DNA from: Bacteroidales bacterium
Lineage (GTDB): Bacteria > Bacteroidota > Bacteroidia > Bacteroidales > UBA932
NCBI GenBank assembly: GCA_016293535.1
Contig: JAEDEB010000095.1
Span: 1 to 5,218, forward strand
Direction of reading: 5' to 3'
Length of the DNA: 5,218 bases
Each line of letters begins with the position of its first letter. The first letter of the stretch is position 1. Position numbers and translations under genes: made by a program. Below, piece after piece: positions 1 to 5,218 of the stretch. The notes under the pieces are model-generated. The model had not been told where the DNA came from, made no database searches, and was given only the letters and a program-made list of their open reading frames with translations.

Positions 1-59
1 TGAAACGTGACGAGCTTTTCGAAGGTTCAGCGAGTGTAAGTTCTTTCAGTCTTTGATAT

Positions 60-133
60 AGAGGCGTAGCTCAGTTGGTTAGAGCGCCACACTGATAATG
101 TGGAGGTCCGCGGTTCAACTCCGCGCGTCCCTA
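60..133 (+). tRNA. tRNA-Ile (anticodon GAT)
   Basis: A full cloverleaf can be drawn: acceptor 60-66 with 126-132, D-stem GCTC 69-72 with GAGC 82-85, anticodon stem CCACA 87-91 with TGTGG 99-103, loop 92-98 with anticodon GAT at 94-96, and T-stem CGCGG 109-113 with CCGCG 121-125 around loop TTCAACT. Position 133 (A) is the discriminator. CCA is not encoded, because CTCC follows. One acceptor pair is imperfect: A62 faces C130, which is position 3:70. G64 with T128 is a wobble. The gene should decode AUC/AUU. It lies four bases before tRNA-Ala, so the two are surely co-transcribed, as in 16S-23S spacers. Confidence 0.95.
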
Positions 134-137
134 CTCC

Positions 138-210
138 GGGGGATTAGCTCAGTTGGTAGAGCACCTGCTTTGCAAGCAGGGGGTCAAGAGTTCGAATCTC
201 TTATTCTCCA
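138..210 (+). tRNA. tRNA-Ala (anticodon TGC)
   Basis: A clean cloverleaf: acceptor GGGGGAT 138-144 with ATTCTCC 203-209, D-stem GCTC 147-150 with GAGC 159-162, anticodon stem CCTGC 164-168 with GCAGG 176-180, anticodon TGC at 171-173, and T-stem AAGAG 186-190 with CTCTT 198-202 around loop TTCGAAT. Discriminator A is at 210 and no CCA is encoded. The third acceptor pair is G140·T207, the classic G3·U70 identity element read by alanyl-tRNA synthetase, so the gene looks functional. It decodes GCA and wobble-related Ala codons. Only eight bases separate its end from a terminator stem, so it is the last gene of its transcript. Confidence 0.97.
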
Positions 211-217
211 CAATCCA

Positions 218-246
218 GGCTGACCATCAACGGTCGGCCTTTTTTG
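218..246 (+). terminator. Rho-independent terminator after the tRNA pair
   Basis: An 8-bp stem, GGCTGACC (218-225) with GGTCGGCC (232-239), has one T-G wobble and a 6-base loop. It is followed directly by a run of six T (240-245). It ends the Ile-Ala tRNA transcript and shows that no 23S rRNA gene is read from it. Confidence 0.9.
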
Positions 247-341
247 TTATACCTTCATCAGCCTGAATGTGATTTCCTATTCCCGGCCCGGAAAGACATT
301 CACAAGATGAGCAGAATATTTTGAAGTTTTCATAGTGTATT

Positions 342-1124
342 ATGGTTGAAAAAATTGAAGAAATTGTCAGGGAGGCATCCCGTCTGATGCTTACCGATCA
401 CTTCAGAGTGGACAGCAAGGGCGGCAGCGAGAATCTTGTCACCTCATCGGACTATGCAGTCCAGGAGTACCTCTGTTCAAAACTCTCCGAACTTGTTCCG
501 GGTTCCTCCTTCCTTTGCGAGGAGGAAGGCATGCAGGACTACGGTGACCACGAGTACGTTTGGATAATAGATCCCATAGACGGAACAATGAACTACACCC
601 GCGGAATCAGGGAGTGCGCAATCTCGGTTGCCCTGAAGAAGGACGGAGAACTCTTCGCCGCTGTGGTCTACAGTCCCGCCGCAGGGGAAATGTTCACTGC
701 CGAGAAGGGCAAGGGCGCCAGATACAACGGGAATACCATACACATATCCGACAGGAAGTTCAGGGATGCGCTCTTCTGTACGGCGTGGAGCACCTACAGG
801 AAAGAATGGGCTCCTGTATGCATGGACATAATCAACGACGTATATTACAGGATAAACGATATCCGCCGCTTCGGGGTCGCCTCCCTCGAGCTATGCTATC
901 TTGCCTGCGGACGCTGCGAACTCTATTTCGAATACAGGCTTCAGCCATGGGACATCGCGGCTGGATCCCTCATACTCCAGGAAGCCGGCGGAATCCTGCG
1001 GACCCTCCACGGGAAACCCCTGACATACAAATGTCCCGAACTGGTGATAGGTGCCAACAGCGAAGAGAATTTCGCAGAGCTTTCCTCCACCATCGACAGA
1101 TACATTGAAGAAACAGCCTACTGA
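342..1124 (+). CDS. Inositol monophosphatase family protein
   Basis: A 260-residue Mg2+-dependent phosphatase of the IMPase/SuhB/CysQ superfamily; family members usually have about 250-280 residues, so it looks full length. The metal and catalytic motifs appear in order: K26-G27 with LVTSSD at 32-37, the acidic EEEG at 60-63, DPIDGT at 77-82 (motif A), RRFGVASLEL at 175-184, and WDIAAG at 203-208 (motif B), followed by EAGG. No signal peptide or membrane segment is seen, so it is expected in the cytosol. The family hydrolyses small phosphomonoesters (inositol-1-phosphate, 3'-phosphoadenosine 5'-phosphate, fructose-1,6-bisphosphate, or NADP); the sequence alone does not fix the substrate. The residue before D37 is Ser, where many members have Glu or Lys. 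The ATG at 342 is the first in frame and fits the family N-terminus. There is no Shine-Dalgarno, as is usual in Bacteroidota. It is monocistronic, between the tRNA terminator and a convergent gene. Confidence 0.93.
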   Translation: MVEKIEEIVREASRLMLTDHFRVDSKGGSENLVTSSDYAVQEYLCSKLSELVPGSSFLCEEEGMQDYGDHEYVWIIDPIDGTMNYTRGIRECAISVALKKDGELFAAVVYSPAAGEMFTAEKGKGARYNGNTIHISDRKFRDALFCTAWSTYRKEWAPVCMDIINDVYYRINDIRRFGVASLELCYLACGRCELYFEYRLQPWDIAAGSLILQEAGGILRTLHGKPLTYKCPELVIGANSEENFAELSSTIDRYIEETAY

Positions 1125-1156
1125 CGAAGTCCCTGGGGCTCAGGCTCTGTCGGGTT

Positions 1157-2083
1157 TCAGCCGAGGAAAGCGCTTCCCCTTCGCGACAGCCTGCGGTAAC
1201 GGATGAGTTTAGGCATCGACCCGATGAGGCGGAACGCGTCGGCCATCGTGGTGGGCGAGAAGTAGACGAGACCGGTTAAGAAGAGCTTGACCGGCTGCCA
1301 GAAAATTCTGAAAAGAAGCAAGTTCCCGGGGTTGCTGAACTGGACCGTGGAACCGATGCTTTTGAGCCTCATCCGCGATGCTTTGTCCATCACGCGAGTA
1401 GCCCTGTCGTGGACCCCGATTACCGTGATGTCCACTCCGCACCTGAACCCGTGCCACAGACAGCGGTGTATGTAGTTGTCGTCCTCGCCGTAATGGTGGA
1501 AGGCGGGTGAGAATCCTCCCACGGCCTCCAGGCATTTCCGGCTTATCATCCAATGCGCAGCCATCACGAAAGGAACGTCATAAACCTCCTTGCGGCCGGG
1601 CAAAAGGCTCTTCCTGTCAGGCAGGTACTTCCCGCACTTGGCTTCGAAACGGGGATCGGGCCGAGTTCCGTCGGCGCAGGTCTGTATCGGACTGAGTATG
1701 CCGTATGAGCCGTCTTTCTCAAAGTCCCTGACAAGGGCTGTGATGGTGTCGTGCTGTATCCAGGCGTTCTGGTTGAGAAGGTACACATAGCTGTACCCGT
1801 TTTCGAGCGCATACTTGAGTCCTATGTTGTTCGCTCCGCCGAAACCGAGATTCTCCCCCGGTTCCACGAGACCTGCCAGCCACCACCCGCTGCCGTCGTT
1901 TGCCGTTTCCCGGAACCATCCGCGGCAAATCTCGCGCACCCGGGCGGGAGTGCCGTCCGTCGATCCGTTGTCCACGACGAATACGTCCACGGCTTCGTCA
2001 GAATCCTTCAGGCTTCCCAGACAACGGTCTATCCACTTCATGCCGTTGTACGTTACGATAATGACGAGTACCCTGTTCTTCAT
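1157..2083 (-). CDS. Family 2 glycosyltransferase (GT-A fold, rhamnosyltransferase-like)
   Basis: A 308-residue cytosolic or membrane-associated sugar transferase. The GT-A core starts at once with VIIVTYNG (7-14). VVDNGSTDGT (36-45) is the nucleotide-sugar loop, ENLGFGGANNIG (77-88) is typical of the WbbL/rhamnosyltransferase-like branch, and LLNQNAWI (102-109) sits where the metal-binding motif belongs. GEDD (199-202) supplies the likely catalytic acid cluster and a later conserved His is at 225. A hydrophobic stretch (about 255-278) may contact the membrane. The usual Asp of the metal motif (LLNxD) is Asn106 here. I chose the ATG at 2081-2083 because the protein then begins right at the first β-strand. 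The frame stays open upstream to 2368, but that part has no family-like sequence and overlaps the divergent gene. The likely role is adding a sugar to a surface polysaccharide or O-antigen; donor and acceptor are unknown. It is a lone gene, not in a polysaccharide cluster within this window. Confidence 0.92.
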   Translation of the reverse strand: MKNRVLVIIVTYNGMKWIDRCLGSLKDSDEAVDVFVVDNGSTDGTPARVREICRGWFRETANDGSGWWLAGLVEPGENLGFGGANNIGLKYALENGYSYVYLLNQNAWIQHDTITALVRDFEKDGSYGILSPIQTCADGTRPDPRFEAKCGKYLPDRKSLLPGRKEVYDVPFVMAAHWMISRKCLEAVGGFSPAFHHYGEDDNYIHRCLWHGFRCGVDITVIGVHDRATRVMDKASRMRLKSIGSTVQFSNPGNLLLFRIFWQPVKLFLTGLVYFSPTTMADAFRLIGSMPKLIRYRRLSRRGSAFLG

Positions 2084-2084
2084 G

Positions 2085-2104
2085 GCAATTACCCCAGTAA
2101 TTGC
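2085..2104. repeat. Perfect 8-bp inverted repeat next to the glycosyltransferase start
   Basis: GCAATTAC (2085-2092) and GTAATTGC (2097-2104) are perfect complements around the 4-base spacer CCCA. The dyad ends one base before the ATG of the minus-strand glycosyltransferase. In that mRNA it would form a hairpin touching the start codon; as DNA it could be a protein-binding site. A further half-site-like GCAATT lies at 2115-2120. Confidence 0.7.
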
Positions 2105-2132
2105 GGCTAAGGTAGCAATTCTTTCCGACATA

Positions 2133-2140
2133 TACATTTG
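2133..2140 (+). promoter_or_regulatory. Possible Bacteroidota -7 box for the symporter operon
   Basis: TACATTTG matches the Bacteroidota -7 consensus TAnnTTTG exactly. No convincing TTTG -33 element lies about 19-21 bases upstream, so this is only a candidate. If used, it would give a leader of roughly 120 bases before the ATG at 2271, carrying the dyads at 2156, 2191 and 2212. Confidence 0.25.
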
Positions 2141-2155
2141 ACCTTCAGGGACAAG

Positions 2156-2168
2156 GATATTCCATATC
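2156..2168. repeat. Short palindrome GATAT-N3-ATATC
   Basis: GATAT (2156-2160) and ATATC (2164-2168) form a perfect 5-bp dyad around TCC in the divergent intergenic region. It could be an operator half-site pair, but it is short enough to arise by chance. Confidence 0.4.
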
Positions 2169-2190
2169 AATTTCGTAATTTTGTCGTCTT

Positions 2191-2207
2191 GTCCGCAACG
2201 GGCGGAC
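2191..2207. repeat. GC-rich hairpin upstream of the symporter gene
   Basis: GTCCGC (2191-2196) pairs perfectly with GCGGAC (2202-2207) across a 5-base loop, and two more T-G wobbles can extend the stem outward. No T-run follows, so it is not an intrinsic terminator. It lies five bases before the next hairpin in the presumed leader of the symporter operon. Confidence 0.55.
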
Positions 2208-2211
2208 GGCG

Positions 2212-2236
2212 ATGCATTTGAGTTTCGCAAATGCGT
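2212..2236. repeat. 9-bp stem-loop 34 bases before the symporter start
   Basis: GCATTTG (2214-2220) pairs perfectly with CAAATGC (2228-2234) over a 7-base loop. One T-G and one A-T pair extend it to 2212 and 2236. There is no T-run. It could be a leader hairpin or a DNA operator for a sugar-responsive regulator; the sequence does not decide between them. Confidence 0.6.
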
Positions 2237-2270
2237 GAATAGAGTTGATGAATCGTTAAATCTAGATACT

Positions 2271-3737
2271 ATGGCAACCAAGACAAAAGGCAGCGGAGCA
2301 TATCTGTTTTCCATCGTCCTCGTGGCTGTGATAGGTGGTCTGCTGTTCGGATACGACACGGCGGTCATCTCCGGGGCCGAGAAAGGCCTTCAGGCCTTCT
2401 TTATGGGAGCGACGGACTTCCAGTACACCAACCTTCTTCACGGAATCACTTCCTCGAGCGCCCTTCTCGGATGCATCATAGGAAGTGCGGTGTCCGGACT
2501 TATGGCCGGGCGATTCGGGCGCAAGAGAAGTCTCTTCATTGCCGGTATCTGCTTCTTCCTCTCGGCAGCGGGTTCATATTACCCTGAGTTCCTCTTCTTC
2601 GAAAAGGGCATCCCGACCGCAGGACTCCTCGTGGCCTTCAACCTCTATCGCGTGCTCGGCGGAATAGGCGTAGGTATGGCATCGGCCCTCTGTCCTATGT
2701 ACATAGCGGAAATCGCTCCCGCAGACAAGAGGGGAATGCTCGTCTCCTGGAACCAGTTCGCGATTATCTTCGGCCAGCTCGTGGTTTACTTCGTGAACCT
2801 CGTGATACTGGGCGACCACATCGCGCCGAAGATGGAATCCCTCGCCGAGGGCATCAATCAGATAATCAATGCAGACGCTCTCGCTTCCGACGGCAACTGG
2901 TCGGTCACCACGGGATGGAGGCTGATGTTCGTCAGCGAATGCGTGCCTGCTGCCCTCTTCTCCCTGCTCATACTCCTCGTTCCTGAAACTCCGCGTTACC
3001 TCGCGATGACGGGCCGCGATGACCGGGCCCTCAAGGTGCTCAGCCGCATCAACGGTGAGGAGAAGGGCCGTGAGATACTGGCCGATATCAAGTCGACCAT
3101 TTCCGAGAAGAAGGAGAAGCTGATGACCTACGGTTTCCTTGTTATCTTCATCGGAGTGATGCTCAGCGTATTCCAACAGGCTGTCGGCATCAATGCGGTA
3201 CTTTATTATGCACCGAGGATATTCGAGACCATGGGAATGGGCAATCCTATGATGCAGACCGTGCTGATGGGCATAGTCAACATCAGTTTCACCCTCGTCG
3301 CCGTCTTCACGGTGGAGAAACTCGGCCGCAAGCCGCTGCTCATCGTGGGATCCCTCGGCATGGCTCTCGGCGCAGTGGGAGTGGCCCTCGCGGACGCCCT
3401 GCCTTCCCTCCCCGGGGCCTTCGGAGCAGTGAGCGTAATGGTCTACAGCGCATCCTTCATGTTCAGCTGGGGCCCTATCTGCTGGGTTCTCATCTCCGAA
3501 ATCTTTCCGAACACCATACGCGGAGCCGCAACTGCAATAGCCGTGGCTTTCCAGTGGATTTTCAACTTCATAGTATCCTCCACCTTCGTGCCTCTGTATG
3601 CATGGAGCCCGTCCTTCACCTACGGTCTCTACAGTGCGATATGCATCATTGCCGCAGTATTCGTCTGGAAACTTGTTCCCGAGACTAAAGGCAAGACGCT
3701 CGAGGATATGACAAAACTCTGGAAGAAGAGGAAGTGA
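2271..3737 (+). CDS. xylE: XylE-like sugar:H+ symporter (MFS sugar porter family)
   Basis: A 488-residue inner-membrane transporter of the major facilitator superfamily; E. coli XylE has 491. Twelve membrane segments are readable, six (about 12-236) before a charged cytosolic loop (237-285) and six after. Sugar-porter signatures are GLLFGYDTAVISG (23-35), GRFGRKR (80-86), R127 with GGIGVG, PMYIAEIAPADKRG (142-155), PETPR (238-242), QQAVGINAVLYY (302-313), EKLGRK (349-354) and VPETKGKTLE (469-478). The XylE xylose contacts are all present: F26, Q162, Q302, Q303, N308, Y312, G401, W405, Q428 and W429. The proton-coupling Asp (D27 in XylE) is D29. This supports a proton-driven D-xylose or closely related hexose carrier. 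The ATG at 2271 is chosen over the in-frame ATG at 2181, whose 30 extra residues are polar, unlike the family, and cover the dyad-rich leader. It is first in an operon with the SGNH gene, two bases downstream. Confidence 0.93.
   Translation: MATKTKGSGAYLFSIVLVAVIGGLLFGYDTAVISGAEKGLQAFFMGATDFQYTNLLHGITSSSALLGCIIGSAVSGLMAGRFGRKRSLFIAGICFFLSAAGSYYPEFLFFEKGIPTAGLLVAFNLYRVLGGIGVGMASALCPMYIAEIAPADKRGMLVSWNQFAIIFGQLVVYFVNLVILGDHIAPKMESLAEGINQIINADALASDGNWSVTTGWRLMFVSECVPAALFSLLILLVPETPRYLAMTGRDDRALKVLSRINGEEKGREILADIKSTISEKKEKLMTYGFLVIFIGVMLSVFQQAVGINAVLYYAPRIFETMGMGNPMMQTVLMGIVNISFTLVAVFTVEKLGRKPLLIVGSLGMALGAVGVALADALPSLPGAFGAVSVMVYSASFMFSWGPICWVLISEIFPNTIRGAATAIAVAFQWIFNFIVSSTFVPLYAWSPSFTYGLYSAICIIAAVFVWKLVPETKGKTLEDMTKLWKKRK
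3728..3732 (+). promoter_or_regulatory. Shine-Dalgarno-like GAGGA before the SGNH gene
   Basis: GAGGA ends seven bases before the ATG at 3740, within the last codons (KKRK) of the symporter gene. It is the only well-placed SD-like sequence before a gene in this window. It supports the ATG at 3740, but AG-rich Lys/Arg codons could produce it by chance. The stop at 3735-3737 and start at 3740 also allow translational coupling. Confidence 0.45.
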
Positions 3738-3739
3738 CA

Positions 3740-5218
3740 ATGAAGTCTTCCAAGGTAGTCCTGTTCATTTTTGCCGTCCTTCTGATGCTGGGAGCGCTCT
3801 GTGCGGTTTTCCCTGCATCCGGTGTCAGTTTCGCCGGCACAACACTCTCTTTCCCGACCTTGGAGCAGGCTTTGAGAGGGGGAAAGAGCGGGGTTGCCGC
3901 GGAGGATACGGTCCATGTGGAAACGCCCGAGGAAATATTGGCTCGACGTCTCGCGGAGCTCAGGGCGGCAGAAGAATCCCGCTACGAGGACTTTGCCCGC
4001 AACAGTTCCATCCGCATCTTCTTCCCGGACAACGACCTCAGTCTCTTCGACCGTTTCTTCGACTCCCTCGACAGCGCAATGGTGCATCCTGTCAGGATAG
4101 TCCATTACGGGGATTCCCAGCTCGAAGAGGACAGGATAACCAACAACGTAAGGGAACAGCTCCAGAGTCGCTTCGGCGGCGGCGGAGTCGGTCTCGTTCC
4201 TCTGATACAGACATATACTACGCTGACCCTCAGGCAGAAACGTTCGGGCTCAGCGCCAAGGAGCATAGTCTACGGGACCAAGGATTTTACGGCTCCGGGA
4301 GGTCGCTACGGTCCTATGGGCCAGGTGGCCCGCCTCTCCGGAAATATGGACATAAGCTATACCCCGAATCCGCGTATTCCGGAGAATCACCATTCCAGAC
4401 ACTACAACCGCGTGACGATTCTGACCGACACGGCGCACGCCCCGTTGAAGATATACTGTCCCAAGGGGACTGTCACCATGGACAGCCTTTCCCGTCCGAT
4501 GCGCCGTTACTTCATCGAACTGCCCGACACCTCGGAGTCTGTGGGGTTCCGGCTCAATGGCAATGCGGACGTCTATGGGGTGATGCTTGATGCAGAAAGG
4601 GGAGTCTCGCTCGACAACGTGGCAATGCGCGGATGTTCCGGGACCATATTCAACCGTATTGATGCGGGGCAGCTCGCAGACTACTACAAGACCCAGAACG
4701 TAAGCCTGATCATACTCCAGTATGGAGGGAATGCGGTTCCGTACATGAAGGTCGGGAAGGCCCTCGATACCTTCGCCCAGAAAATCCATGACCAGATACT
4801 CTATGTGCGCAGGCAGGCTCCGGATGCAGCAGTGCTCTTCATCGGTCCTTCGGATATGTCCACGAGCGTGGGCGGAGTCATGAAGACCTATCCGGCGCTC
4901 CCTGCAATCATAGATTCCCTGCGCAGTGCGGCCAACCGTGCCGGTGCGGCCTATTGGGACCTCTATACCGTTATGGGAGGACAGAATTCCATGACTGAAT
5001 GGGTCAGGACGGGATATGCCGGCAGGGACTATATCCATTTCACCCACAAAGGGGCGGACGAGGTCGGCAATCTCCTTGCGAAGTCCCTTATGCTCTACTA
5101 TGACTACTACAAATGGCGCAACAAGCCTCTCGGAGAACAGCTTACGCCGGAGATGGTGTCCCGCCTGATGGCCGGTGACTCCTGTGACGCCTCTCCGGAC
5201 TCCCTGACGCAGGTCATT
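3740..5218 (+). CDS. Exported SGNH/GDSL-family hydrolase or acyltransferase (3' end outside window)
   Basis: Open from the ATG to the last base, 493 codons with no stop, so the C-terminus is missing. Residues 5-24 are a hydrophobic signal peptide or anchor. The Cys at 21 follows Leu, so there is no proper lipobox. A charged Glu/Arg-rich stretch (about 60-90) links this to the catalytic domain in the periplasm or on the surface. All SGNH blocks are present: HYGDSQ with nucleophile S126 (block I), G298 in MRGCSG (block II), N331 in YGGNAV (block III), and D430-Y-I-H433 (block V). The family hydrolyses or transfers acyl esters, often acetyl groups on glycans. Blocks I and II are about 170 residues apart, far more than in compact members; the spacer is rich in predicted β-strands (roughly 225-290), suggesting an inserted β-sandwich or carbohydrate-binding module. 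The gene follows the symporter by two bases. In Bacteroidota such proteins often neighbour MBOAT O-acyltransferases, but none is visible here. The substrate is unknown. Confidence 0.88.
   Translation, partial: MKSSKVVLFIFAVLLMLGALCAVFPASGVSFAGTTLSFPTLEQALRGGKSGVAAEDTVHVETPEEILARRLAELRAAEESRYEDFARNSSIRIFFPDNDLSLFDRFFDSLDSAMVHPVRIVHYGDSQLEEDRITNNVREQLQSRFGGGGVGLVPLIQTYTTLTLRQKRSGSAPRSIVYGTKDFTAPGGRYGPMGQVARLSGNMDISYTPNPRIPENHHSRHYNRVTILTDTAHAPLKIYCPKGTVTMDSLSRPMRRYFIELPDTSESVGFRLNGNADVYGVMLDAERGVSLDNVAMRGCSGTIFNRIDAGQLADYYKTQNVSLIILQYGGNAVPYMKVGKALDTFAQKIHDQILYVRRQAPDAAVLFIGPSDMSTSVGGVMKTYPALPAIIDSLRSAANRAGAAYWDLYTVMGGQNSMTEWVRTGYAGRDYIHFTHKGADEVGNLLAKSLMLYYDYYKWRNKPLGEQLTPEMVSRLMAGDSCDASPDSLTQVI

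Noticed and set aside
1..59. Possible 3' end of 16S rRNA or of a protein gene before the tRNAs
   Set aside because: No anti-Shine-Dalgarno 16S terminus (CCTCC-type) is present, and no reading frame here is long enough to assign. I see only a vague boxA-like stretch near 48-60.
560..1108. 182-codon plus-strand frame inside the phosphatase gene
   Set aside because: It is Arg/Gly-rich out-of-frame translation of the phosphatase, whose own frame has every IMPase motif.
1132..1144. Possible terminator between the convergent phosphatase and glycosyltransferase genes
   Set aside because: Only a 4-bp stem, CCTG/CAGG, with no T-run on either strand. The 32-base gap shows no convincing terminator.
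2189..2220. TTG...TGCATTTG as a -33/-7 promoter for the symporter
   Set aside because: The spacing of 21 bases is acceptable, but the -7 element starts TG instead of TA and is part of the stem-loop at 2212-2236, so the match is too weak.
2181..2270. Upstream start for the symporter at 2181
   Set aside because: It adds 30 polar residues (MSSCPQRADG...) ahead of a protein that already matches XylE in length from 2271, and it would translate the hairpin-rich leader.
2084..2368. N-terminal extension of the glycosyltransferase by 95 residues (start at 2368)
   Set aside because: The frame is open, but the extra residues resemble no GT2 N-terminus and overlap the start of the divergent symporter gene. 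The family core begins right at the ATG at 2083.
2574..3740. 388-codon antisense open frame opposite the symporter
   Set aside because: It is His/Glu-rich with no recognisable domain and lies fully opposite a strongly conserved transporter. It is a codon-bias shadow.
4250..5047. 265-codon antisense open frame opposite the SGNH gene
   Set aside because: No family features are seen, and the plus strand carries all SGNH catalytic blocks across the same stretch.

Overview
The window looks like a GC-moderate Bacteroidota chromosome, probably Bacteroidales. This is inferred from three things: protein style (Bacteroidales-like family 2 glycosyltransferase, XylE-type symporter and large periplasmic SGNH protein), the lack of Shine-Dalgarno sequences before three of the four genes, and tRNA genes without an encoded CCA. 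No decisive taxonomic marker such as rRNA is present.

Layout: two tightly packed tRNA genes, Ile(GAT) at 60-133 and Ala(TGC) at 138-210, are followed at once by a clear intrinsic terminator at 218-246. This is the pair usually found inside 16S-23S spacers, yet no 23S follows. Next is an inositol-monophosphatase-family phosphatase (342-1124, +). It converges on a family 2 glycosyltransferase (1157-2083, -). A 187-base divergent intergenic region (2084-2270), rich in small perfect dyads, separates the glycosyltransferase from a two-gene plus-strand operon. The operon holds a XylE-like sugar:H+ symporter (2271-3737) and, two bases later, a large exported SGNH/GDSL hydrolase (3740 to beyond the window end, with no stop inside the window).

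How the genes relate: the phosphatase and glycosyltransferase are separate single-gene units that only share a convergent end. The symporter and SGNH protein are almost certainly co-transcribed. The symporter keeps the residues that contact xylose in E. coli XylE. The SGNH protein keeps Ser, Gly, Asn and Asp-x-x-His in order and has about 170 residues inserted between blocks I and II. A plausible but unproven reading is that the SGNH protein removes or transfers acyl groups on an envelope or dietary glycan, while the transporter imports a released or unrelated monosaccharide.

Nothing here amounts to a demonstrably new system. The most useful leads are the tRNA pair outside a complete rRNA operon, the mismatch in the tRNA-Ile acceptor stem, the Asp-to-Asn change at the glycosyltransferase's metal motif, the dyad-rich divergent region, and the transporter-SGNH pairing.
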